From Ardenticatena maritima (GTDB taxonomy: Bacteria > Chloroflexota > Anaerolineae > Ardenticatenales > Ardenticatenaceae), in contig NZ_LGKN01000006.1 of NCBI RefSeq assembly GCF_001306175.1, forward strand, positions 186,001-250,000: DNA of 64,000 bases, given 5' to 3'. Numbering within the stretch: the first letter of the stretch is position 1; each line of letters begins with the position of its first letter. The position numbers and the translations under genes were made by a program. This document shows positions 26,901 to 34,983 of this stretch, in pieces. Below the pieces are notes generated by a model. That model saw only the letters and a list, made by a program, of their open reading frames with translations. It was not told the origin of the DNA and did not search any database.

Positions 26901-27238
26901 AACAACTGGATGAGTTGGTGTGGGTCGGCGGGGACATCCTCGTGGAACAGGAAGAGGAGACGCCCTGTTGACGGGTCGGTGGTACGAAAAAGACGCCACA
27001 CCACGCCTTGATGCACCACCCGCGCCTCATGCACCTGTTCCCCCAGCGCAGGGAAGACCTGCGCCAGGGGCTTTCCACGGTGTTCAGGCCGCATACCCAA
27101 CAAGCGGGCGGCGTGTGTATTCCACTCTTCAATGTACTCACCATCTGGATTGACGGCAATCCACGCTTCACGAATAGAGTCAAGCCACGTCACACGAACC
27201 TCACCTTCTCCCACATCACCGGTACGCACCAACACCAC
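23978..27238 (-). CDS. Soluble PAS/multi-GAF diguanylate cyclase
   Basis: A 1086-residue predicted cyclic di-GMP synthase without membrane segments. A PAS-like domain (residues about 15-105, SIREAWIAVNPDGEYIEEWN) is followed by about four GAF-like regions (from about 240 to 910) and a C-terminal GGDEF domain (about 925-1086). The domain begins LTDDLTQVWNRRGFFDI; the active site is RYGGEEFMVLM and is preceded at five residues by RDVD, an intact inhibitory I-site. It ends KAKEAGRNRVAWEA. The start is GTG 27238, with GGGGGAGA just upstream and a long hairpin ahead of that. The architecture parallels the membrane cyclase at 1764-5870 but lacks its 7TM module. It follows the E1 gene by 84 bp on the same strand. 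Confidence 0.9.
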   Translation of the reverse strand: MVLVRTGDVGEGEVRVTWLDSIREAWIAVNPDGEYIEEWNTHAARLLGMRPEHRGKPLAQVFPALGEQVHEARVVHQGVVWRLFRTTDPSTGRLLFLFHEDVPADPHQLIQLLRPLQRRMADISPLTLEAWWAALAAWAQDLPAHDVQMLWVGSEDRTWAYTQLDVPASLATAFTEHVAHSPCVPHSFTVEASLGVVCPRRQHTNLCLAVLIPHSGATPAVLAAWREVAEWVHMTYEAAASTTSILRLDRLLTDLQAIVGMVRHAPLETVWNYLAQRICHAFDADAAYLLRWDVQRDIPVPVAAVGPLAQRYAMLSAKPHRRTLTASVLSANRVIAVEDVFNSPFIDIEVALLFPQRSLLGLPLVHEGQRIGAILLAWDEPRTFSPATVQEADVVRHALSFFLHRALMEQEVHRRVSELETVHQAHGTIATTLDMDEAVCQILEQVQQMVPAHVCMLLLEDETAQNGRTVRLHAALGTGAPLAGQQYPVDAFPPLQTILQDGIPVTHTTREGVGQQEGLPWKDAHTWLGVPLILQGYARGVLAVYRRDAFTFSSSHVRMLTAFARQAATVLENARLYSALRQRAQMLERLYRAAEDLVSKRSPHDILQRLAHHLIATAQCVSCHIGIIEGASLHLIAEVTREDFQPRASLLGRTFPLKELPLLHETITTFTIRTVSKESPELLPRERRAFQRFGVEHALLVPVWGQEQPLGIAVLHFNAPPDHLDEDAVSLLRSLANYTGVVLTNVRYYEQEQRRARQMEALYRATASLLGTLDMDELLDEILGAAMRAIPSAEKGTLALADETGQLRVHAVRGYHDLHVRNMVMPETGYAAKSAREALSLLIEDVDALEDVFYEGDIAEVQAVKSGIVVPLVYGDRVYGVISLDATQKFAFTRDDLEMLRTFAITATAAIHNALLYADVQQMALTDDLTQVWNRRGFFDIARREFHRAQRYNRPLSALMVDLDYFKRVNDTYGHFVGDQVLARFAHVIVHHVRDVDIVGRYGGEEFMVLMPEATLEQAVQVAERLRETIAQTRLETDVGAIQVTASLGVAALRDEDTAFQDILRRADQALYKAKEAGRNRVAWEA

Positions 27239-27249
27239 TCTCCCCCTAT

Positions 27250-27294
27250 CCTAGGATGAAAAGCAGGAGAAAACCCCCTGCCTTTCATCCTAGG
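27250..27294 (-). promoter_or_regulatory. Long hairpin in front of the GAF-GGDEF gene
   Basis: Arms of 18 bases at 27250-27267 and 27277-27294 around a 9-base loop, both tipped by CCTAGG. The only non-Watson-Crick position is a G-U pair in the minus-strand RNA (A-C mismatch on the plus strand), which suggests it acts in the minus-strand transcript. It ends directly before the GGGGGAGA ribosome site. There is no T-run, so it is either a 5-prime regulatory element or a weak end for the E1 transcript. Confidence 0.6.
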
Positions 27295-27322
27295 CGCTTG
27301 GCGCGCACTGCAACAAAAGTCC

Positions 27323-29380
27323 TTACACTGTCAAGGCTTCTTCCATCGCCGCTTGAATACGCGCGACCGTCGGCACTACGTCATCCATCAAACGCTTGTT
27401 GTAGGGAACAGGGCAATCCGCCCCCGCCACCCGATACACCGGGGCATCCAGCGAGAAGAAAACCGCCTCGGCAATTGTCGCCGCCACTTCCGCCCCAAAA
27501 CCGGCTGTGTAGCAATCTTCGTGTACAATCAGGCATCGCCCTGTCTTTTCAACCGAAGCAAGCACCGCCTCGTGGTCCCACGGTTTGATAGTGCGCAAGT
27601 CAATGATTTCAACCGCGCCCGGAAACGCCTCGGCGGCTTCCAGGCAACGGTACACCATCGCGCCCCATGTCACCACCGTCAAGTCGTTGCCTTCCTGCAC
27701 CACGGCGGCTTTGCCAAGCGGCAACATGAAGTCATCACCGGGATAGGGACGCCGTGCGACACTATTGTCGAGCAAGTTGCGGTGTTCCAAAAAGACCACC
27801 GGGTCGTTGCCACGCAACGCCGTCCGCAACAGCCCCACCGCATCTTCCGCGTTGCTCGGCATCACCACGTACCAACCGGGCTTGTGCGCCAGCACAGCCT
27901 CATCCGAGACCGAGTGCCAGGGGTCGCCCACCTTCTTCGAGAAGCCTACCGGCATCCGCACGACAACCGGCGCGGCGAAACGGTTGTTCGTGCGCCAGCG
28001 AATGGTGCCCAGATTGTTCATCTGCTCGGTCGCGGGGTCCATGTACTTGCGGAATTGGATTTCCGGCACGGGCAAGAGCCCCGCTATCGCCATGCCCATC
28101 GAGCGCCCAATAATGCCTTCTTCGCTGAGCGACGTATCGAACACGCGCGCTTCGCCAAATTCGGTTTGCAGGCCACGTGTAGCGCCATGCACGCCTCCCT
28201 TGACGCCCACATCTTCGCCAAACACCAACATGCGCGGGTTGACACGCAACTCGTGTTGTAATGTGCGCAAGACGGCATCCACCAGGTTGATGCGCACGGG
28301 CGTATCGGGGTGTGGAACATCCGTCCCTTTGGGAAGGACAACACCTTCAGGCAAGAGGCCGCCTTGCTGTTGGACTTCTCCCTCAAAGAAAACATGCCGC
28401 GTACCAGTACCCGGCGTCGGCTCAGGCCAGGCGCGTACCGTTTCAACAGCGGCACGCACACGCGCTTCGGCTTCGGCTTCCAGCGCCGCCCACTCCTCCG
28501 CGCTCATGTGGTTGGGCACAAGAAACTCTCGCACGCGGCGCAGAGGGTCGCGCTGTTGTTCGGCTTCGCGCTCTTCGGGGGATTTGTAGGCGGCGGTATC
28601 CACGGAAGAATGGCCAGGCAAGCGTACCACCGACGCACGCAGCAGGACAGGACCATGCCCTTCGCGCACCAGGCGCACCGCTTCGGCAATGACGCCGGGG
28701 GCTTCGCGTGGGTCGGTCCCGTCGCACTGCATCACGGTCAAGTTTTTGAAGGCAGCGAGGTTTTCGGCGATATTGCCGCCGGGGGTCTGCAACTCGTGGC
28801 GCACCGAGATGGCATAGTTGTTGTCTTCGATGAAAAAGAGCATAGGGAGACGCAAGGTCGTGGCAATCGTCAAGGCAGACCAAAACCCATTGGCGGCTAC
28901 GGAGCCGTCGCCACCACAAACCACAGCAATCGCGCCTTCCCAATCCGAATGCCCCAGTTGTTCAACATGATACCGAATAGCCTGCGCCCACCCCGCCGCG
29001 GGCGTGTACTGCGAACCAACATCACCCGCCGCCGGAAGCACCGTCGGGCGCTCCCCACGTCCGGGGCGATTGAACACGACGCCCACATCACGCCCGCCGC
29101 TTGGGCTTCCTTCGCGCGCCATTGAGCCCGCCAACGCTTCTTCCAGCGTGAGCCCCAACGTGAGCATGAGGGGGCGACTGCGATAGTACGAGGAGACGCC
29201 ATCATGCGGGTGCGTGAGTTGCAACCCCAAAAGCACTTGCGCCAATTCATGTCCACCTGCTGAGAATTGGTAAATAACCTCGCCAGAGGGGAGCAACTCC
29301 GTTTCTTCGATCGTGTCGAGCGTGCGGGAAAGAAGCATCAGACGTGCAATGTGTGTCCAATCAAGAGCAGGTGTTCCCAT
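27323..29380 (-). CDS. Fused alpha-beta E1 component of a 2-oxoacid dehydrogenase
   Basis: A 685-residue thiamine diphosphate enzyme. Residues about 1-330 are the alpha part: SAGGHELAQVLLGLQL, SYYRSRPLMLTLG and the cofactor-binding AVVCGGDGSVAANGFWSALT, then EDNNYAIS. Residues about 355-685 are the beta part: NLVDAVLRTLQHELR, VFGEDVGVKGGVHGATRGLQ, DTSLSEEGIIGRSMGMA and a transketolase C-terminal domain (DLRTIKPWDHEAVLASV, HEDCYTAGFGAEVAATIAEA). The best fit is branched-chain 2-oxoacid (or pyruvate) dehydrogenase E1, here as a single chain instead of two subunits. E2 and E3 genes are not in the window. The ATG at 29380 (MGTPALDW) is preceded by AAGGAGG; upstream in-frame codons would extend into the divergent promoter region. 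Confidence 0.88.
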   Translation of the reverse strand: MGTPALDWTHIARLMLLSRTLDTIEETELLPSGEVIYQFSAGGHELAQVLLGLQLTHPHDGVSSYYRSRPLMLTLGLTLEEALAGSMAREGSPSGGRDVGVVFNRPGRGERPTVLPAAGDVGSQYTPAAGWAQAIRYHVEQLGHSDWEGAIAVVCGGDGSVAANGFWSALTIATTLRLPMLFFIEDNNYAISVRHELQTPGGNIAENLAAFKNLTVMQCDGTDPREAPGVIAEAVRLVREGHGPVLLRASVVRLPGHSSVDTAAYKSPEEREAEQQRDPLRRVREFLVPNHMSAEEWAALEAEAEARVRAAVETVRAWPEPTPGTGTRHVFFEGEVQQQGGLLPEGVVLPKGTDVPHPDTPVRINLVDAVLRTLQHELRVNPRMLVFGEDVGVKGGVHGATRGLQTEFGEARVFDTSLSEEGIIGRSMGMAIAGLLPVPEIQFRKYMDPATEQMNNLGTIRWRTNNRFAAPVVVRMPVGFSKKVGDPWHSVSDEAVLAHKPGWYVVMPSNAEDAVGLLRTALRGNDPVVFLEHRNLLDNSVARRPYPGDDFMLPLGKAAVVQEGNDLTVVTWGAMVYRCLEAAEAFPGAVEIIDLRTIKPWDHEAVLASVEKTGRCLIVHEDCYTAGFGAEVAATIAEAVFFSLDAPVYRVAGADCPVPYNKRLMDDVVPTVARIQAAMEEALTV

Positions 29381-29426
29381 CGTGTTTTGGCCTCCTTGCC
29401 GTTTCAATTCTTCATGGAGCAGGCGC

Positions 29427-29455
29427 ATTCTATCACGGCATGAACCAAAATCGAA
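29427..29455 (-). promoter_or_regulatory. Candidate promoter of the E1 gene
   Basis: Minus-strand TAGAAT (29427-29432) with a poor TTCGAT at 17-bp spacing (29450-29455). Confidence 0.4.
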
Positions 29456-29492
29456 ACGCATTTGCGCAACCCGTCTTTGCGCCGCCTCCCAT

Positions 29493-29521
29493 TTGCCAGC
29501 CCGTATCGGCGCTTTTATAGT
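29493..29521 (+). promoter_or_regulatory. Promoter of the NAD-sugar epimerase gene
   Basis: TTGCCA (29493-29498), 17-bp spacer, TATAGT (29516-29521); start codon 39 bp downstream. Confidence 0.65.
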
Positions 29522-29560
29522 GGCAACACGCTGTTCAATCAATTGCAAGGGAGTGGTTGT

Positions 29561-30502
29561 ATGAAAATTCTCGTCACAGGGGGCGCAGGATTCATTGGTT
29601 CACACGTTGTGGACGCCTACATTGCCGCCGGGCACGACGTTGTGGTGGTGGACAACCTGAGTAGCGGTAAGCGCGAAAACGTCCACCCCAAAGCGCGGTT
29701 CTACCACCTCGATATCCGCGACCCCGCTTTGGAAGAGGTGTTTGCCACCGAACGCCCCGACGTGGTCAACCATCACGCCGCCCAAATTGACGTGCGCCGT
29801 TCCGTCGAAGACCCCATGCACGACGCTGAAATCAACATCCTTGGCTCGTTGCACCTCATTTTGCTGGCGCGGCGCTACGGTGTGCGCAAATTCATTTACG
29901 CGTCCACCGGCGGGGCGGTGTATGGTGAACCGGAGTACCTTCCATGCGATGAAAACCATCCCATCAACCCCATTTGCGAATACGGCGCGAGCAAACACAC
30001 CGTCGAACACTATCTCTACCTCAACCGCCACAATTTCGGGCTGGAATACACCATTTTGCGCTACCCGAACGTGTACGGTCCTCGCCAGGACCCCCACGGC
30101 GAAGCAGGCGTGGTCGCCATTTTCAGCCAACGCATGCTGCGCCAAGAACCTGTGACCATTTTCGGCACAGGCGAACAAGAGCGCGATTTTCTTTCAGCGC
30201 TTGACTGCGCACGCGCGAATGTGATGGTGCTGGAACAGGGGAATGGGCACATCTACAACTTGGGGACAGGGCGCGGAACGTCCATCAACGAACTCTTTGC
30301 ACTGCTGAAAACCATCACCAACTACCCGCTCGACCCGGTGTACGCGCCGGCGCGCGTGGGCGAAACGTTCAAAATTTACCTGGACGCTTCACGGGCTGAA
30401 CGCGAACTCGGCTGGCGACCAACGCGCACGCTCGAAGAAGGATTGCGCGAAACCGTCGCCTATTTCGCGGCGCAAACGTCGTCCGAGCAGAATCCCTCCT
30501 GA
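29561..30502 (+). CDS. NAD-dependent nucleotide-sugar epimerase (UDP-glucose 4-epimerase type)
   Basis: A 313-residue extended short-chain dehydrogenase. The NAD-binding motif VTGGAGFIGSHVVDAY begins at residue 5, followed by DNLSSGKRENV, HHAAQIDVRRSVEDP, the catalytic Ser/Thr region IYASTGGAVYGE and YGASK (the YxxxK catalytic pair). RYPNVYGPRQDPHGEAGVVA and the C-terminal substrate region with ERELGWRPTRTLEEGL match GalE-like enzymes. Whether it epimerizes UDP-glucose, UDP-GlcNAc or another sugar is not visible. AAGGGAG precedes the ATG. It diverges from the E1 gene and converges with ftsZ, with a GC-rich hairpin between. Confidence 0.88.
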   Translation: MKILVTGGAGFIGSHVVDAYIAAGHDVVVVDNLSSGKRENVHPKARFYHLDIRDPALEEVFATERPDVVNHHAAQIDVRRSVEDPMHDAEINILGSLHLILLARRYGVRKFIYASTGGAVYGEPEYLPCDENHPINPICEYGASKHTVEHYLYLNRHNFGLEYTILRYPNVYGPRQDPHGEAGVVAIFSQRMLRQEPVTIFGTGEQERDFLSALDCARANVMVLEQGNGHIYNLGTGRGTSINELFALLKTITNYPLDPVYAPARVGETFKIYLDASRAERELGWRPTRTLEEGLRETVAYFAAQTSSEQNPS

Positions 30503-30516
30503 GCGGCATGCACGTC

Positions 30517-30548
30517 GGGGCAAGGGAGCGTTTCAGCCCCCTTGCCCC
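30517..30548. terminator. GC-rich hairpin between epimerase and ftsZ
   Basis: 10-bp stem GGGGCAAGGG / CCCTTGCCCC, 12-base loop, no T-run. Placed between convergent genes, so a terminator or transcription barrier is likely. Confidence 0.5.
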
Positions 30549-30581
30549 CCTACCACAGGAGGAATGTCAGCAACGTTGGTG

Positions 30582-31721
30582 TTAGCGGCGGCGCAAGAAC
30601 GCCGGCACATCCAGGTCGTCGCGGTCGAAGCGGCGCGCCGGAAATTCCTTCACCTTTTCGTGCAGGTTCGGACCACGGCGCGGCGCCTGACCATCACCCA
30701 CCGCGCGCTTCATCGCTTCTTGCGGCGGGCGCTGACGGCGCGCATTGCTTTCAAAGCCCGTCGCAATCAACGTAATGCGGATTTCATCTTCCATCGTGGG
30801 GTCAATCACCGCCCCAAAGATAATGTTCGCGTTCGGATCGGTGGTCGCGCGAATCAACTCGGCGGCTTCATTGACTTCAAAGAGGCTCAAATCGGGCCCA
30901 CCGGTAATATTGAAGAGCACGCCACGCGCCCCATCAATGGTAATGTCGAGCAGCGGGCTGCTCACCGCTTGTTCGGCAGCCACACGAGCGCGTTCTTCAC
31001 CCGACGCCACACCGACCGCCATCAACGCCGCGCCACCTTCGGCCATAATGGTGCGCACGTCGGCAAAGTCCAGGTTGATGAGCCCGGGCACGGTAATCAG
31101 TTCCGAAATGCCCTGAATCCCCTGGCGCAACACATCATCCGCCGTCTTGAAAGCGTCTTGAATCGAAGCGCGCTTGTCCACAATTTGGAGCAGGCGGTCG
31201 TTGGGGATGACGATGAGCGTATCCACGGCTTCCTGCAACGCTTCGATCCCCGCTTCGGCGTTCTCCATGCGCCGCTTGCCTTCAAACGAGAAGGGGCGCG
31301 TCACAACGCCGATGGTGAGTGCGCCAGCCTCGCGAGCAATCTTCGCCACCACAGGCGCGGCGCCCGTGCCTGTGCCGCCCCCCATGCCGGCAGTGATGAA
31401 GACCATATCCGCGCCACGCAAGGCGTTGTAGAGGTCTTCCATGCTCTCTTCGGCGGCTTTGCGCCCCACTTCGGGATTGCCGCCTGCACCCAGCCCGCGC
31501 GTCAGTTTGTCGCCAATGCGAATGCGGTGCGGCGCCTGGCTGAGCAAAAGCGCCTGGGCGTCGGTATTGACGGCGATGAATTCCACACCGCGAATCCCCG
31601 CTTCGATCATGCGGTTGACCGCGTTGGACCCACCGCCCCCCACGCCAACGACTTTGATTTGGGCAAAGTTCTCGATTTCGTTGTATTCTTCAAAGGGCAT
31701 TTCTTGTTGATTGTGGTACAT
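30582..31721 (-). CDS. ftsZ: Cell division protein FtsZ
   Basis: A 379-residue tubulin-like GTPase that forms the division ring. [18 protein letters not shown], the GTP signature [19 protein letters not shown], and the T7 loop [11 protein letters not shown] are all present, and the chain ends with [11 protein letters not shown], the conserved peptide that binds FtsA and other tethers. I place the start at the ATG with AGGAGG eight bases upstream (31721); a second in-frame ATG lies six codons further upstream. It is the last gene of the dcw operon; the 70-bp gap after ftsA is the largest inside the operon's 3-prime half, so extra local expression is possible. Confidence 0.97.
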   Translation of the reverse strand: MYHNQQEMPFEEYNEIENFAQIKVVGVGGGGSNAVNRMIEAGIRGVEFIAVNTDAQALLLSQAPHRIRIGDKLTRGLGAGGNPEVGRKAAEESMEDLYNALRGADMVFITAGMGGGTGTGAAPVVAKIAREAGALTIGVVTRPFSFEGKRRMENAEAGIEALQEAVDTLIVIPNDRLLQIVDKRASIQDAFKTADDVLRQGIQGISELITVPGLINLDFADVRTIMAEGGAALMAVGVASGEERARVAAEQAVSSPLLDITIDGARGVLFNITGGPDLSLFEVNEAAELIRATTDPNANIIFGAVIDPTMEDEIRITLIATGFESNARRQRPPQEAMKRAVGDGQAPRRGPNLHEKVKEFPARRFDRDDLDVPAFLRRR

Positions 31722-31791
31722 GACATTCCTCCTGTTCAACTTGCGACTTTTTCACAACCGGCTTTCATCAAACCGGTTGGTATTCCCTCAC

Positions 31792-33027
31792 TCAACTCGG
31801 CAGCAACATCTGCAACCATTCACGCAACCGCGCCCACGGTGATTGAACTTCGGCGCGTTGCGGCGTTGGTTCCTTCACCTGGTGATGATGCGCGCCCCAT
31901 TCCAGCAACCCAACGCTTGTGGCGTACGTGGGCGACCCCAGCACATCCACCAAGCCTGAAAGGCGCTCGGTATGAGGCGGGGCGATACGCACCGGCAAGC
32001 CAAACACTTCGTGCGCGGCTTCGCGCAATCCGGGCAAATTGGCGGTTCCACCACAGAAGACCAGTCCGGCAGGGAGCAAGCCATCGTAGCCGGAGCGTTT
32101 GATTTCGCGCTGGATGAGGTCGAAGATATCGGCGACGCGATAGGCGAGGATTTCGGCAATTTCGCTCCGCCACACCTGCTGAACGCTTGTATCGCCGAAG
32201 GCGCTCACTTCGATAACTTCATCTTCGACGACGCTTTCAGGGTGCGCCGCGCCGTAGCGCAATTTCAGGCGCTCCGCCGTTGCGACGGGGCATTGTAATG
32301 CCACAGCCAGGTCATGTGTCAAGTGCGCGCCCCCAAGCGGCAGACTCGCCGTATGCCAAACGGAGCCTTCCAAAAAGATGCTGATATCGGTTGTGCCGCC
32401 GCCAATATCCACCAGCACAACCCCCAATTCCTTCTCGTCTTCTTCCAGCACCGCTTCACCCGACGCCAGCGGTTCCAGCACGAAGGCTTCCACCAACACG
32501 CCCGCATTGCGGCAACACTCTTCCAACGTCTGCAACGCCGTCACCGCCGCCGTCACAATGTGCGCCTCCACTTCAAGGCGATACCCATGCAGCCCAATGG
32601 GGTTGCGCACGCCATTCTCGCCGTCCAACCAATAGCCGCGCGGAATGATGTGCACCACCTCTTGCGAATGGGGAATGGCCACTGTTCGCGCTGATTCGAG
32701 CGCCCGCCGCACATCTTGCGCTTCGACGCGGTGGTTGCTGCGCGCAATCGAAACGGTGCCGCGGCTATTGATACCCGCAATGTGCGCCCCCGCTACACCC
32801 ACAAACGCCGATTCCACTTGCACACCAGCGGCGCGTTCGGCTTTGTGTACCGCTTCTTCCACAGCGGCGCTGGCCGCCGCCACATCCACAATAACCCCTT
32901 TCTTGACACCTTGCGACGGCGCAACCCCCACACCAACCACGTGGATACGGTTGCCGCGCTCCACTTCACCAATGAGACACGCCACTTTTGAAGTTCCAAT
33001 ATCAAGCCCGACTACCACGTGCGACAT
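31792..33027 (-). CDS. ftsA: Cell division protein FtsA
   Basis: A 411-residue actin-like protein that tethers FtsZ to the membrane. It begins VVVGLDIGTSKVACLIGEV (phosphate 1 motif); VLVDIGGGTTDISIF is phosphate 2 and LVFCGGTANLPGLREAAHEV the adenosine motif. The SHS2-type 1C domain lies at about residues 85-165. The C terminus, WARLREWLQMLLPS, has the character of the amphipathic membrane-targeting helix. Located 15 bp after ftsQ. Confidence 0.96.
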   Translation of the reverse strand: MSHVVVGLDIGTSKVACLIGEVERGNRIHVVGVGVAPSQGVKKGVIVDVAAASAAVEEAVHKAERAAGVQVESAFVGVAGAHIAGINSRGTVSIARSNHRVEAQDVRRALESARTVAIPHSQEVVHIIPRGYWLDGENGVRNPIGLHGYRLEVEAHIVTAAVTALQTLEECCRNAGVLVEAFVLEPLASGEAVLEEDEKELGVVLVDIGGGTTDISIFLEGSVWHTASLPLGGAHLTHDLAVALQCPVATAERLKLRYGAAHPESVVEDEVIEVSAFGDTSVQQVWRSEIAEILAYRVADIFDLIQREIKRSGYDGLLPAGLVFCGGTANLPGLREAAHEVFGLPVRIAPPHTERLSGLVDVLGSPTYATSVGLLEWGAHHHQVKEPTPQRAEVQSPWARLREWLQMLLPS

Positions 33028-33042
33028 AGACGACTCCTTGTC

Positions 33043-33885
33043 TCACTCCCCTGTGCGCACCTGATAAAATGGCCTCTCAGGCACCGTCAAATCCAGAAAC
33101 GCTACATTGCCTTCCGCCGCAATCGTTTCGGCAAAGGTACGATAGACGGCAACCTTCCATGCCAAATCATGGCGGTCGCCAAAGCGCACTTCCCAGCCAC
33201 CTTCGGCGAAGAAACTCACACCAGCCGCCGGTCGCCAGTCAAACGCGCGGCGTTCCGGCAACAAGGCGTGCAATTCCAGTACGGTACGCACTGCTTCGGG
33301 GTCCACTTGCATACCCGGTTGCGCCGGTATCCCGCGCATATCGCGAATCACCAACGCATCGGACGCATCGCCACGCAAGCGGAACAACACGCCCTCGGTA
33401 TCCACAAAGTAACTCTCGGCGTTGCTCTGCCAGACCGCCACCGGCTCGCGCTCCACAATCCGGATGGTCACACGGTTCGGCAAGCGCACCGACACATCGG
33501 CTTGCTTGATGGTGGGCTCACTCAGCAAGCGCGCTTCTACGTCATCCGGACGAATCCAAAACACATGCCATCCATCAATATCCGCCAGCGTGTACACTTC
33601 TGCGGCGGTCAACAACTGTGCGCCTTCTATCCGTGCATCAAACACGTAGAAGGTATTGCTCATAAAGAGCCAATACGCCACCGCTCCCAAAATTGTCAGC
33701 AGAGCCAGCGAAACCCAGCGATGGCGCGGCATGGTCTGCACCGCCACGCTGTGGCGCAGCACATTCGTTTCCACCGTGCGCCCAAACATGCGTTCCGAGC
33801 GGCGGCGCACCACACGGCGCCCATTGCGGCGCGGGCGTGGCGTCCCAATGCGACTGTTTGAGCGTCGTCGGCGCGGCATACTCAC
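33043..33885 (-). CDS. ftsQ: Cell division protein FtsQ/DivIB
   Basis: A 280-residue bitopic division protein. A basic cytoplasmic tail of about 55 residues (rich in Arg) precedes one transmembrane helix (WVSLALLTILGAVAYWLFM), then a POTRA domain (VFDARIEGAQLLTAAEVYTL, ARLLSEPTIKQADVSVRLPN) and a beta domain. This order is diagnostic of FtsQ despite low sequence identity expected. Its ATG overlaps the ddl stop by four bases. Confidence 0.92.
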   Translation of the reverse strand: MSMPRRRRSNSRIGTPRPRRNGRRVVRRRSERMFGRTVETNVLRHSVAVQTMPRHRWVSLALLTILGAVAYWLFMSNTFYVFDARIEGAQLLTAAEVYTLADIDGWHVFWIRPDDVEARLLSEPTIKQADVSVRLPNRVTIRIVEREPVAVWQSNAESYFVDTEGVLFRLRGDASDALVIRDMRGIPAQPGMQVDPEAVRTVLELHALLPERRAFDWRPAAGVSFFAEGGWEVRFGDRHDLAWKVAVYRTFAETIAAEGNVAFLDLTVPERPFYQVRTGE

Positions 33886-34982
33886 TCCACCCGGTTCTGC
33901 ATTTTTTCAGCGTGACGTTCCAACGCCAGTTCCAGCAGACGCTGGACAACATCGGTGTAGGTCATGCCCTCGGCTTCCCACAAACGGGCGTACATGCTCA
34001 GGTGGGTGAAGCCAGGCATAGTGTTCAACTCGTTGAGAAATACCTCTCCCGTCTGAGGGTCGAGCAAAAAATCAACCCGCGCGAGGCCACTGCCGTCAAT
34101 GGCGCGGAAGGCTTGCACCGCCATCTCGCGCACACGATTCATCAAGGCTTCGTCAATCGGAGCGGGCACCAGCAACTCACTATGCCCGTCCGTGTACTTC
34201 GCCACGTAGTCGTAGAAAGTGTGCTCGCCCAGCGGGCGAATTTCGCCCGCCACGCTGGCGCGCGGTTCATCGTTCCCCAGCACAGACACTTCGATTTCAC
34301 GGGCGTTGGGCACGCCGTACTCCACAATCACCTTGCGGTCGTACTGCGCCGCCAGGTCAATCGCCGCCGCGACATCATCGCCCACATCCACGCGCGAAAC
34401 CCCCACACTCGAACCCAAATTCGCCGGTTTCACAAAGAGCGGGCGGTGGTCGCCAAAGTGCGCTTCCACCTCACGCAACACTGCGTCGCGCTGTTGCCGC
34501 CAGCGATGGCGCATCACCACCAGATACGGCACTTGCGGTAGCCCCGCGGCGGCAAGCACTACTTTTGCCATGGCTTTGTCCATCGCCAGCGCCGACGCCA
34601 ACACGCCACAGCCCACGTAGGGCACGCCCGCCATTTCGAGCAACCCTTGCACCGTACCATCTTCGCCGTATGGTCCATGCAGGACCGGAAAGACAACATC
34701 CACCTCGTGCAGCAGAAGCGCCCCGGCGACATCCAGCGCATACCGTTCGGGACGCGGCGGCACACGTGTTTGGGCGCTATGGTCGCGCATGGCTTCAGGG
34801 TGGACGCCCGGCAACCACAAGCCATCGCGCGTAATCCCGATGGGATAGACGCGGTAGTTGAGCGTTGTCAGCGCTTGAATCACAGAGCGCGCCGAAAGAA
34901 GCGAGACGTCATGCTCGCCACTTCGTCCGCCAAAGAGCACGGCGACCGTATGAATGTCGGAACGAGTGCGCCCGTGGTTCAT
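33882..34982 (-). CDS. ddl: D-alanine-D-alanine ligase
   Basis: A 366-residue ATP-grasp enzyme that makes the D-Ala-D-Ala dipeptide for UDP-MurNAc-pentapeptide. VAVLFGGRSGEHDVSLLSARSV opens the protein; VFPVLHGPYGEDGTVQGLLE, LFVKPANLGSSVGVSRV, EVSVLGN and the metal site RVDFLLD with FLNELNTMPGFT are present. Full length. One base separates it from murB, and it overlaps ftsQ by four bases. Confidence 0.96.
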   Translation of the reverse strand: MNHGRTRSDIHTVAVLFGGRSGEHDVSLLSARSVIQALTTLNYRVYPIGITRDGLWLPGVHPEAMRDHSAQTRVPPRPERYALDVAGALLLHEVDVVFPVLHGPYGEDGTVQGLLEMAGVPYVGCGVLASALAMDKAMAKVVLAAAGLPQVPYLVVMRHRWRQQRDAVLREVEAHFGDHRPLFVKPANLGSSVGVSRVDVGDDVAAAIDLAAQYDRKVIVEYGVPNAREIEVSVLGNDEPRASVAGEIRPLGEHTFYDYVAKYTDGHSELLVPAPIDEALMNRVREMAVQAFRAIDGSGLARVDFLLDPQTGEVFLNELNTMPGFTHLSMYARLWEAEGMTYTDVVQRLLELALERHAEKMQNRVE

Positions 34983-34983
34983 T

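Noticed and set aside
30564-32102. Open frame of about 510 codons on the plus strand
   Set aside because: Antisense to ftsZ and ftsA; no ribosome site and no recognisable domain.
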